Source: JAIQFV01 sp041494885
GTDB taxonomy: Bacteria; Acidobacteriota; Terriglobia; JAIQFV01
Direction: 5' to 3'
Assembly (NCBI GenBank): GCA_041494885.1
Contig: JBGQBO010000022.1
Location: forward strand, 1 to 64,000
DNA: 64,000 bases
Position numbers and translations under genes: made by a program. The notes beneath the pieces were generated by a model, which was not told where the DNA came from, did not search any database, and saw only the letters and a program-made list of their open reading frames with translations. Positions 41,381 to 49,368 of this stretch are shown here, piece after piece. Numbering within the stretch: the first letter of the stretch is position 1; every line of letters begins with the position of its first letter.

Positions 41381-41750
41381 AGCTCGCTTGTTGGGGACGA
41401 GCTGCTCGGAGGGCGGGCCGACTCAAGGCTGAAGCGGTCTCCGACCAAAGGCTGGCGATTTGCGCCTGAATTTCAATCGCGGCGAGTTCGAGGGCATTAT
41501 TCAGGATTGATGCGGGTTCCTCCGGCGCGAATCTGAATGTGCGCGTGTAAAGCTTTCTCCACAACCAAAGACCGCATGGCCATGGGCCTGACTCACTGGG
41601 AACGGGGAAGGGCCTTTCGCCCCCCCTTAAATCCTTTCGAGAATCCCCCTGGGCCCCCAATTTCAGAATTCAGGATGAGTGTCCCAGACGATGAGGCCAC
41701 CCCTATAGAATCCAACATCCAGGGCCGCGGACATGGTTACACAAGGGGGG
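41381..41750. other. Non-coding region between convergent genes
   Basis: About 370 bases between the lipoprotein gene and mtgA. A minus-strand frame at 41370-41660 is open and has a helical-looking C-terminal half (ASILNNALELAAIEIQAQIA), but it has no ribosome binding site and overlaps the lipoprotein stop, so I do not call it a gene. No terminator was found. Confidence 0.4.
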
Positions 41751-42539
41751 TCAGTCTTCCGGGGCGGGCGCCGGAGCATGAGGATTTGATCTAAGAACCA
41801 GAGAATCGGATGATGCAGCGTGGTACTCCTCTTCACTGATGTGATGGTACCGATACATGCGATCCAGAATGATCCCGCGACGAAACTGACTCCGCTTCAA
41901 GCTGGCGAAGGGATTCATTCGTACCGGGCTGGGGATAATGGCTGCGAGCAGAACAGCCTCATTGAGAGAAAGCTGGGAGGCGGATTTTCCAAAATAGTAT
42001 CGCGACGCAGCTTCCGCGCCATAAACGTTCTCCCCCCACTCAATAACATTCAAGTAGATCTCAAAGATTCTTCGTTTCCCCAATTCCTTTTCCAATCGGG
42101 AGGCTAGGATGGCTTCTTTGAGCTTTCGTATGGGGTTCTTGGAAGTCGATAGAAAAAGGTTCTTGGCCAGCTGTTGGGTGATGGTCGAGGCCCCGCGGGC
42201 GAAGCGCTTCTTTTCCCAGTCCACAGTGAGGGCCTCCTTGATACGCTGATAATCGAACCCTTCATGCTGGAAAAAGGCGTCATCTTCCCCGATCAAAACG
42301 GCGGTTTTCAGGGAGTCGGGCAAAGCATTGTACGAGACGACCACCTGGAAATGTTCCGGGGCCTTTCCATGATGACGCACCTCATAATCATGGTCCCGTT
42401 GCTCCATGAGGGCGGTCTCTTCAGGAAGCTTCTTTTTCAGAAAAGCCACATCCGGCAAGGAAAGGTATTCGATGCCCACGTACAAGGCGACGAGGAGAAG
42501 AATTGTGACCCCAAGGGTTCGCTTGGACAGTCTTCTCAC
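41751..42539 (-). CDS. mtgA: Monofunctional peptidoglycan glycosyltransferase
   Basis: Polymerises lipid II into glycan strands in the periplasm. The 262-residue, single-domain GT51 enzyme has one N-terminal membrane span (about residues 9-27) and motifs LIGEDDAFFQHEGFD with the catalytic Glu85, RGASTITQQLAKNLFLS, RKLKEAILASRLEKELGKRRIFEIYLN in two pieces, and AEAASRYYFGKSASQLSLNEA. It has no transpeptidase domain. The last 15 residues are Pro/Ala-rich. It follows the repeat-protein gene on the same strand after 24 bp. Confidence 0.94.
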   Translation of the reverse strand: MRRLSKRTLGVTILLLVALYVGIEYLSLPDVAFLKKKLPEETALMEQRDHDYEVRHHGKAPEHFQVVVSYNALPDSLKTAVLIGEDDAFFQHEGFDYQRIKEALTVDWEKKRFARGASTITQQLAKNLFLSTSKNPIRKLKEAILASRLEKELGKRRIFEIYLNVIEWGENVYGAEAASRYYFGKSASQLSLNEAVLLAAIIPSPVRMNPFASLKRSQFRRGIILDRMYRYHHISEEEYHAASSDSLVLRSNPHAPAPAPED

Positions 42540-42563
42540 AGCGGAAAACTCAGGGACCGGGGT

Positions 42564-44453
42564 TTAAGGTAGGGTGATCGGTTGGGTTTCATTAATGATG
42601 AAGTCCACGTTGGCTGCCTGGACTCCCCTTTTGACTTCAATGATTTTGGAATCGTACCATCGCGGTCCGGCGAAGAGCTTTTCAAGGGTCATCGGCTCTT
42701 GTTGCTCAACCAGGACTACGAGGTACTTTCCGCTGCGCAAGCCGGGGACCGTGTAACTGTCTCCGTCTATTTTGTGAAACTGGTAGAACTCCTCATTGAA
42801 TCTCATGACGAGAATAACATAGTGATCAAGGGGGACGCGGGAGCGTTTCAACACCACCTTGCCACTGATCGACCCCCCCATCCGGATTGGAAAGTCCACC
42901 TCCCGGAGATCTCGCCCTTCCCCGAGGACGATGGTTTTCACATCGATGTTCGGAGTAAGTATCACATTGGGATCCTCGGACGTCAAAGCCAGGTGAAAGC
43001 GTCCGATCGGCACCCCCGCGATGGAATAATGACCCTCTTGGGAGAGGTCATAGCTCCGAGGCTCGAACCCGTCGATCTCGTTGGCGACCGTGGAAAGGAG
43101 CAGGTGAAGCCGTTTGTACTCCAGAGGGTAGTCGGGATCATCGACCGTAACGCGGCCTGACACATTCCCCCCCAGACGGAGATTGAAATCGACGTCCGGA
43201 TAAGTATCTCCATCTTTCAGTGTCACCTCGGTGGCTTTCTTCTCTGCGACCTGATCCCGGTACCATGTGGCGATATGTTGTTCGCTTGGCGGGGGAAGAT
43301 CCACGGTCACGTGATAATTTCCGGGTGGCAAATCATCGATCGAAAACCGTCCCTCAGAATCCGAGGTTCCGACCGGAATTTTGACCTTGGTTTGCGACAA
43401 CGTCACGGGTCTTATGGTGACGCTTGACATCGGCTGATTGTAATAGGTTGATCGAACCCGGCCAAAGATGCGGTTCCCTTGAAAAAGAAAGAAATTGACC
43501 CCCGTGATTGTCTCTGCACCCGAGACTTCCAGGGGTTGGGCCAGTTCACGATACAATTGGTGATCAAAGAATTCGGTTATAAATCGATGCTGTTTTGTAC
43601 CATCGGGCGACTCCGTCCGTTCCTCCCCCGCTTCGACAATATAGCCTCCTTGCGCCAATCCAGAGATGGAAAAGAAGCCTGAACTGTCGGTGTATGCAAA
43701 TCGTTCAGGCTGATTCCCTTCCGTCGGAACAGCGACGGCCATGACCTCAGGAAGCGGTTGGTTAGTGGTCGCCGAGATGATCCGGCCCTGAATCGTGGCC
43801 CCAAATTCAAGCCGCAGATCAATCCCCGAGGCCCTCGCACCTGCATTGATCGAGATTCGTTCCCCTTGTTCTCGGAAGAGCGAATGCGGATAATAGGTCG
43901 GGATATATTTGGAATCGAGGACCCCTGCCACGACCGAATAATCGTCCGGAGGAAGGGCTCGCAAGATATACTGCCCCCCTCTCCCCGTGGTGGTGACACC
44001 CCGGTAATTCTCCCCTTCGACGGTGACTCGGACAAAATCGAGCGGGACGCCGTCTTCCAGCCGGGTCACACGCCCCTCAATGGAACCACCTTGATTCAGT
44101 GTAATATTGGCAAAGCTGAAAACGTCTTCTGCCACAAGCTCCACGACCCCCGGAACCGCCGGGTTATCGGCCTGTCGATAAGACCCAGGGAGGTAATTCG
44201 TGCCGGAGGGGATGGCCTGAACGCGATAGCGACCTCGAGGAACCTTAATGACAAAAGCCCCCTCTCGGTCGGTCTGGGTCTCATACGTACTGGATTTCTG
44301 CTCAAGAGAGGTGGCCCGAACCAAAATCCTGGGAATCCCTTTTCCTGTTTCCTTGTCCTTTACCACTCCGCCAAGCTGAGCGGCCCAGGCAATGCTAAGG
44401 GTTAATGGCAGCGACCAAAGGATTGCTACCAGCCGACGAGCGTAAGTCCTCAT
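42564..44453 (-). CDS. Secreted carboxypeptidase-regulatory-like repeat protein
   Basis: A 629-residue exported protein with a signal peptide ending in AWAA (about residue 24). It consists of six or more beta-sandwich repeats of the CarboxypepD_reg-like type, each with the pattern GxVxDxxxGxPxxxxxVxxx...G.F.x.xLPPGxYxVxA: examples are LGGVVKDKETGKGIPRILVR, IEGRVTRLEDGVPLDFVRV, IQGRIISATTNQPLPEVMAV and ISGKVVLKRSRVPLDHYVIL. Such proteins are numerous in Acidobacteriota; many have a TonB barrel, but none follows here. It may bind glycans or act as a surface scaffold. No catalytic motif is seen. Its gene lies between the LytTR regulator and mtgA. Confidence 0.85.
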   Translation of the reverse strand: MRTYARRLVAILWSLPLTLSIAWAAQLGGVVKDKETGKGIPRILVRATSLEQKSSTYETQTDREGAFVIKVPRGRYRVQAIPSGTNYLPGSYRQADNPAVPGVVELVAEDVFSFANITLNQGGSIEGRVTRLEDGVPLDFVRVTVEGENYRGVTTTGRGGQYILRALPPDDYSVVAGVLDSKYIPTYYPHSLFREQGERISINAGARASGIDLRLEFGATIQGRIISATTNQPLPEVMAVAVPTEGNQPERFAYTDSSGFFSISGLAQGGYIVEAGEERTESPDGTKQHRFITEFFDHQLYRELAQPLEVSGAETITGVNFFLFQGNRIFGRVRSTYYNQPMSSVTIRPVTLSQTKVKIPVGTSDSEGRFSIDDLPPGNYHVTVDLPPPSEQHIATWYRDQVAEKKATEVTLKDGDTYPDVDFNLRLGGNVSGRVTVDDPDYPLEYKRLHLLLSTVANEIDGFEPRSYDLSQEGHYSIAGVPIGRFHLALTSEDPNVILTPNIDVKTIVLGEGRDLREVDFPIRMGGSISGKVVLKRSRVPLDHYVILVMRFNEEFYQFHKIDGDSYTVPGLRSGKYLVVLVEQQEPMTLEKLFAGPRWYDSKIIEVKRGVQAANVDFIINETQPITLP

Positions 44454-44619
44454 GGCATCTCCGCTTTAGAGTTCGTCCCCGTCATCCTATTCTAATTAAA
44501 TTCACTCGACGGAGCATCACCTTTTTAAAGACATAGGATTAAGACGGTTTCCAAGACCGGGGGGTTTGAAAAAGCTGGGGAGAAACGCGAGCTCCAGATT
44601 CGGGGACCTCGGGGATGTT

Positions 44620-45390
44620 TCATAGTTTCAGGAACTCCCTGAGTTTCTTGGTCTGAGTCCGGCTAACCGGAATTTCGGTCTCTTTCTTGTCAATCATCTT
44701 CAACTGGAGAGAACGATTGAACCAGGGAATCACTTCCTTGATTTTGTTGATGTTCGCGATATAAGCTCGATGAACGCGCCAAAACACCTTGGGGTCGAGG
44801 TTTGCCTGGAGTTCTTCGAGGGTTCGATAATTCGATGTTCCCACCAGCTCATTCGTCACCACTGAAATAACACCGTCCTCCACATTCGCGAAGATCATAT
44901 CCGCAGAATCAACTAGCAACATGCGATTCCCCGACTTGACCAGCAGTTTGAATCGTTGTTCCGGCTGAGCCTGGACCATGTTGAGGAGGTTCTTAAATTG
45001 ATCCTCCATGAAGGCGGCGTTGTTGATCTGCTGCTTGGCCTTGGCGATGGCTTTATCGAGGCGGTGCTTATCAATCGGCTTCAGGACATAATCCACCGCA
45101 TTCAAATCGAAAGCCTTGAGGGCATAGTGGTCATACGCGGTGACAAAAATGACCTTGGGGAGTGGGATCTTTTTAGCGATCAAACGATCGATCGTCTGAA
45201 GACCATCCAAGCCGGGCATCTGGATATCCAGGAACAGCAACTGGGGCTTGGCCTTTTTCACCAGTTCCACGGCTTCCACTCCATTCTTCGCCTGACCTAC
45301 CACTTTGACGTCTGGGTTAGCTTCCAGGAGAAACATCAGTTCTTCTCTTGCAAGCGGCTCATCGTCCACCAGGATTGATTCAATTTGCAT
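44620..45390 (-). CDS. LytTR-type response regulator
   Basis: A 256-residue transcription factor: receiver domain (residues 1-120) with Asp9, Asp10 and phospho-acceptor Asp55 (LLFLDIQMPG), the conserved K of VNYVLKPI near 107 as AVDYVLKPI, and a C-terminal LytTR DNA-binding domain (about 150-256; FWRVHRAYIANINKIKEVIPW). Proteins of this group bind direct repeats upstream of target genes. It follows the LytS-like kinase gene after 91 bp, so the two form a system. The likely targets are unknown; the neighbouring secreted repeat protein and mtgA are candidates by position only. Confidence 0.93.
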   Translation of the reverse strand: MQIESILVDDEPLAREELMFLLEANPDVKVVGQAKNGVEAVELVKKAKPQLLFLDIQMPGLDGLQTIDRLIAKKIPLPKVIFVTAYDHYALKAFDLNAVDYVLKPIDKHRLDKAIAKAKQQINNAAFMEDQFKNLLNMVQAQPEQRFKLLVKSGNRMLLVDSADMIFANVEDGVISVVTNELVGTSNYRTLEELQANLDPKVFWRVHRAYIANINKIKEVIPWFNRSLQLKMIDKKETEIPVSRTQTKKLREFLKL

Positions 45391-45481
45391 AGACCCCGTT
45401 GCTCCTTTTTGCTTGGAATCGTGGTTGAGGTTCTTCTCTTTCTAGCCGGAGTAGGTCCGAACCGGTCGGGCCCTGTTGAGT

Positions 45482-46861
45482 TTACCTTACCGGACTCGCG
45501 GCTTCCAGCTCCGGGATGCGAATAAGAGTTTGCGTGCCGCGGCCATTTTCACTTTTCAATTGCAGTTGGTACTCGCTCCCATAGACCACCTTGAGACGTT
45601 CATTTACATTAGAAATCCCAATGCCCTCCGTGTACACCGTTTCCAACTGGTTCTCCGGGATTCCCACTCCATCATCGGAGATCTTTATCACCAGGTGTCC
45701 ATCCTCACGGTAAGCCCGGATGCTGACGGTCCCGCCTTCGATCTTGGGCGCAAGACCGTGTTTGATGGAATTCTCAATGATGGGTTGAAGGATCATGCTG
45801 GGGATCACAGCCGAAATGGTATCTGGATCCACTGATTTTTCGATTCGCAGCTTATCATGGCCAAAGCGGGTGACTTCAATGTCAAGGTAATCATCAATCG
45901 ACTCCAACTCTTCCTGCAGGGTCACAAAGTTGTCATGGGTCTTCAAGAGCTTTCGAAGCAGGTTGGATAACTTCAGAACCATTCCGCGCGCCAGTTCCGG
46001 CCGCGTGCGAATCAACGAGGCAATCGAGTTGAGGGTATTAAAAAGAAAATGGGGATTAATCTGGCTGGAAAGCGCTTCCAGCCGGGCGTTCATGACAAGA
46101 CGCTCCTGCTCCTCCAGTTTCACTTCAATCCTTCTACTGTTCCACACCTTCAACGCTATCCCAATGGCCATGGGCGTGGAAATCAGGATGCAAAAGAGGA
46201 TCCAAGGATTCGGACTGTAAGCGCTGTAAAGCCAGACGGAATTTGCATGGACCAGGCGCGCGAGGCTGATGCGGAGAACTTCAATCATTAGACTCGCAAG
46301 CAAGAGAATGAACTGCCAGTCGATGTTTCGAAAAGTCAGTGCATTCTTCAGCGATCGATAGATGTTAAGGTCGAAGAAGGGTGAAAAATCCCAAATATCT
46401 TCCTTGTTCTTACATAACGCCCGCAACGACCCTCCGACCAAGCCGGCCAATGCCAGCATCAACGGAGCCAGCCATTCCTTTCTGAGGAGTGGCAGCAATC
46501 CCAACACGCCTCCGGTCACGCCTCCGGTGATGGATCCGCCCAGGAGTCCGACCAGGAAACTACATTCGAGGCTCACATCGGCGGCGGCATAACCCAACAA
46601 CAACCGGGCTGCCACTCCCACCCCCAGGGGCAACCCGAAAAGAAAAACGAAGTGCATCTTTTGCCGAAAGTTTCTCTTCTCAACAAAAAGGAGATTAAGA
46701 AACGTCCTGGAGCGCGCCAGAACGCTTGCCAGCGAGGCAATGACCGCCATTTTCAGAAGCAGGTTCAGGAGGATGAACTCGTTTTGTGAAAACGATGGGG
46801 TCTGGTGCATGGCGATCCGTATTCCGCCGATTGATGATTTGACAAATAGGGACAAGTCCAT
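45482..46861 (-). CDS. LytS-like sensor histidine kinase
   Basis: A membrane sensor kinase of about 459 residues. The N-terminal part has about six hydrophobic spans (5TM-LYT-like, e.g. FVFLFGLPLGVGVAARLLLG, GLLGGSITGGVTGGVLGLLP), followed by a second hydrophobic group near 190-250. The kinase part has the His motif SQINPHFLFNTLNSIASLIR and the N-box LQPIIENSIKHGLAPK, then SDDGVGIPE and a C-terminal GIGISNVNERL. This is the His_kinase/HATPase type that pairs with LytTR regulators. The start ATG at 46861 follows GGGGTGG and is preferred over TTG at 46888; ATG at 46810 is another option. Confidence 0.9.
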   Translation of the reverse strand: MDLSLFVKSSIGGIRIAMHQTPSFSQNEFILLNLLLKMAVIASLASVLARSRTFLNLLFVEKRNFRQKMHFVFLFGLPLGVGVAARLLLGYAAADVSLECSFLVGLLGGSITGGVTGGVLGLLPLLRKEWLAPLMLALAGLVGGSLRALCKNKEDIWDFSPFFDLNIYRSLKNALTFRNIDWQFILLLASLMIEVLRISLARLVHANSVWLYSAYSPNPWILFCILISTPMAIGIALKVWNSRRIEVKLEEQERLVMNARLEALSSQINPHFLFNTLNSIASLIRTRPELARGMVLKLSNLLRKLLKTHDNFVTLQEELESIDDYLDIEVTRFGHDKLRIEKSVDPDTISAVIPSMILQPIIENSIKHGLAPKIEGGTVSIRAYREDGHLVIKISDDGVGIPENQLETVYTEGIGISNVNERLKVVYGSEYQLQLKSENGRGTQTLIRIPELEAASPVR

Positions 46862-46944
46862 TCTACCCACCCCTGCAAAATAATACAACTCGCGTCAATC
46901 GAGGGGGGCTCCGCCGCCGGCAGGAGAGAAGGTTCGGCCCTTCT

Positions 46945-46973
46945 TTGCATTCCCGCGAGACGGTTGCTATAAT
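46945..46973 (+). promoter_or_regulatory. Sigma70-type promoter of ribA
   Basis: TTGCAT (46945-46950) and a perfect TATAAT (46968-46973) are 17 bp apart, and TG one base before the -10 gives the extended form. The start lies near 46980, giving a leader of about 140 nt. No RFN riboswitch was recognised in that leader. Confidence 0.55.
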
Positions 46974-47122
46974 TGCAGACTTTTGGAAGACGGCTTTTAG
47001 CTAGCAGGATCGCCACGTGGCCCGGCCTTGCGGGTTCCGAGCGCGGGAAGATCCCCTCAAACCGTTAGACCAGTCCCACTGGGATCAAAAGGAAGGAACT
47101 GAGAAGCCGATACATTGACCAC

Positions 47123-47752
47123 ATGGACAAGATAGCAAGAAGAGGCAATCCAAGGCTCAAGACGCGCAAAGTCGCTGAAGCAAAGCTCCCCACTCGGCTG
47201 GGGCGATTTCGGATTCTGGGATTCGAATCTCCGGGTGGCGCTGAATCCGCGGTGGCCCTGATCATGGGGCAGCCGCAACGATCACCGGCTCCCTTGTTGA
47301 GGATTCATTCACAGTGCTTGACGGGCGACGTCCTTGGATCCCTACGTTGTGATTGCGGTTGGCAGTTGCGGACTGCGTTGAAGCGGATTGCGCGAGAAAA
47401 ATGCGGGGTCCTGATCTATCATCTCCAGGAAGGCCGTGGCATCGGCTTGATCAACAAGCTGCTGGCTTATGAATTACAGGACCGCGGGAGTGATACCGTG
47501 GAGGCCAATCAACAATTGGGTTTTGCAGCGGATGCTCGGGATTACAATATCTGCATCGATATTCTTAAGCTTCTGGGCATCAAACGTGTCCGACTGCTCT
47601 CCAATAATCCGGATAAGATAGCAGCCCTGCAAAAGAATTCCATATCGGTGACGGAACGTGTCCCGCTGGTTATGAAACCATCGACAATGACGCGCAGGTA
47701 TCTGGAGGCGAAGAGGAAAAAGATGGGGCATTTGTTGGAAAGTGTGGCCTGA
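47123..47752 (+). CDS. ribA: GTP cyclohydrolase II
   Basis: Opens GTP to the first riboflavin precursor. The 209-residue protein is the single-domain form, without the DHBP synthase half. The zinc-binding motif SQCLTGDVLGSLRCDCGWQL is complete, as are IYHLQEGRGIGLINKLLAYELQD (two pieces) and the substrate loop LLSNNPDKIAALQKNSI. The N-terminal LPTRLGRFRILGFESPGGAESAVAL matches the family. The first 20 residues are basic and vary. No other rib gene is in the window. The stop is near the convergent rimI gene, with no clear terminator. Confidence 0.94.
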   Translation: MDKIARRGNPRLKTRKVAEAKLPTRLGRFRILGFESPGGAESAVALIMGQPQRSPAPLLRIHSQCLTGDVLGSLRCDCGWQLRTALKRIAREKCGVLIYHLQEGRGIGLINKLLAYELQDRGSDTVEANQQLGFAADARDYNICIDILKLLGIKRVRLLSNNPDKIAALQKNSISVTERVPLVMKPSTMTRRYLEAKRKKMGHLLESVA

Positions 47753-47840
47753 GAAGCATCCAGGACGTCCGAAACCCGCACGGGCGTGGACGGAAGGCCG
47801 AGCCCCGGACGACCAGAGCAAAAGACGGTCTCGAAACCTC

Positions 47841-48353
47841 CTACGTCCCCAATTCCCATTTCATTAGGATGGCATCTTCGGTGGGATTGCTGTAATAATC
47901 TCTCCGGCGACCGACTTCCCGGAACCGCTCTTTAATATAGAAATCGCGCGCCGGCTGGTTGGAGGGTCGAACTTCGAGGAAGATGTTTTCCACCCCCTCC
48001 CTCCTCACGCGTATTTCAAGATGATGCAACATTTGGGTTCCAATCTGCCGTCGCGTGCAAGCGGGATCGACTGCAATGTTCAAGATTTCGGTGTCCGGCG
48101 GCGTGACTCGATAAACCATGAACCCAACCAACCGCTCTCTCCCCTCACCTTCCTTTTCAAGAGCCACCAACCCCTGGGCATTCTGGCGGCCTGCTGCCAC
48201 CCCGTAATAGACTTCAATGTCCCAGTGTGAGAGCAGTGGCCAGGCCGTTTCGATCTCCTTCACGCCCTTTACGTCATGGCTTTGAAGGGGACGCAACAGG
48301 ATCTCAGGGGAAGAGGGGGCCAATGCCGACCGCTTGGATTCCTGCTGGCTCAT
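47841..48353 (-). CDS. rimI: GNAT acetyltransferase, RimI-like
   Basis: A 170-residue GNAT enzyme, likely the N-terminal alanine acetyltransferase of ribosomal protein S18 or a related protein. Motif A reads EILNIAVDPACTRRQIGTQML; LEVRPSNQPARDFYIKERF is the typical motif B and the conserved NxxAxxxYxxxGF pattern with NQPARDFYIKERF. tsaB lies upstream on the same strand after 138 bp; the tsaB-rimI pair is conserved in many bacteria and supports the name. ATG at 48353 is preferred over 48365. The acyl-CoA-binding pocket residues Q/RxxGxG/A appear as RRQIGT. Confidence 0.88.
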   Translation of the reverse strand: MSQQESKRSALAPSSPEILLRPLQSHDVKGVKEIETAWPLLSHWDIEVYYGVAAGRQNAQGLVALEKEGEGRERLVGFMVYRVTPPDTEILNIAVDPACTRRQIGTQMLHHLEIRVRREGVENIFLEVRPSNQPARDFYIKERFREVGRRRDYYSNPTEDAILMKWELGT

Positions 48354-48491
48354 CGAATTGTGCACCTCTCAGGTCCTCTCACAAGTCACACCCTCAAACG
48401 TTATCGACCGAACGATCCTCTCATTACCGCGACCCCAATCCGGATGAACGACCTTCGCGGATCGATTCCCATTTTAACCCAATGCCGAAAT

Positions 48492-49178
48492 TCACCCCTG
48501 AAACATCATTTCCGCGTCGGACCGCCGGACATAATGAATGGAAACCTGATCGCTTGACATCGTCTCCGCCCGGCGAAGTCTTTGGGCGGCCCGAAGTGCC
48601 ACCTGGGGCGCAAGATACCATGATGTTCGGCGGAGTGACCAGCCCGAAGCTGTGTTCGCGGTGATGAAGGACGAGAACTTGTCCACCTCGGGGCCGACGA
48701 ACTGGCAGGGAATCTTGGGTTGGGTGGTGAAGAAGGAATCCACCTTCATCACACGGTCGGGGCCTTCCGGGGTCAGCTCTCCATCCGACCGTAAAAATAT
48801 ACCTGCGTAGAGTTCGGAGCGTCGGGCATCTAGCAGTGCTACGATCCGTGGACTTGTTGGAATCTCTACCGCCATGCCGGCAATGGCCTCCAGGGTCGAC
48901 ACCGCAACCACCGGTTTTTGATTCATCTCAGCCCAACCCTTTACGGCCGCAACGCCAATGCGCAGACCGGCAAACGACCCGGGCCCGGTCGTCACCGCAT
49001 AGGCATCGAAATCCCGCATCGACAGTTTGAGCTGCCGGGTCAGGAATTGAACCGCGGCGAACAGCCGAACGGAGTGACTTTCCGTACTGTCGGTCTCCAC
49101 ACACCCGACGAGCACATCCTTGTGCAAAATGGCGACGCTTCCGGCCTTGGTTGAAGTGTCAACGCTTAAGATGAGCAT
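48492..49178 (-). CDS. tsaB: tRNA threonylcarbamoyladenosine biosynthesis protein TsaB
   Basis: An ASKHA-fold partner of TsaD in t6A37 formation on ANN-decoding tRNAs. The 228-residue protein has LILSVDTSTKAGSVAIL at the N-terminus, ESHSVRLFAAVQFLTRQ, the YAVTTGPGSFAGLRIGVAAVKGWA signature (two pieces) and LLDARRSELYAGIF. It lacks the metal-binding His pair of TsaD, as expected. It is upstream of rimI on the minus strand and divergent from mutS. tsaD and tsaE are outside the window. Confidence 0.92.
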   Translation of the reverse strand: MLILSVDTSTKAGSVAILHKDVLVGCVETDSTESHSVRLFAAVQFLTRQLKLSMRDFDAYAVTTGPGSFAGLRIGVAAVKGWAEMNQKPVVAVSTLEAIAGMAVEIPTSPRIVALLDARRSELYAGIFLRSDGELTPEGPDRVMKVDSFFTTQPKIPCQFVGPEVDKFSSFITANTASGWSLRRTSWYLAPQVALRAAQRLRRAETMSSDQVSIHYVRRSDAEMMFQG

Positions 49179-49200
49179 TTCGCGACAGGTCCCGATCGAA

Positions 49201-49229
49201 TTGACAGTCCCAAGCCCGAATACTATACT
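49201..49229 (+). promoter_or_regulatory. Strong sigma70-type promoter for mutS and downstream genes
   Basis: Perfect TTGACA (49201-49206) and TATACT (49224-49229, five of six) with the optimal 17-bp spacing. The start lies near 49236, giving a leader of about 130 nt to the mutS ATG. Confidence 0.75.
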
Positions 49230-49368
49230 TGCTACCGGTCGCCGTTCCGGACCGAGGACTCAGAGCGCGAAGATCAATCCCACAGCACTCCATTACCGAC
49301 ATTCTACCAAACGTGCTTCATCTAAACGAGGGAGATTTTGTCGTCTGAGAAAGGCTCACCGTTAGTCC

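Noticed and set aside
41370..41660. 96-codon open frame on minus strand downstream of mtgA
   Set aside because: The C-terminal half looks helical, but there is no ribosome binding site and it overlaps the end of the lipoprotein gene.
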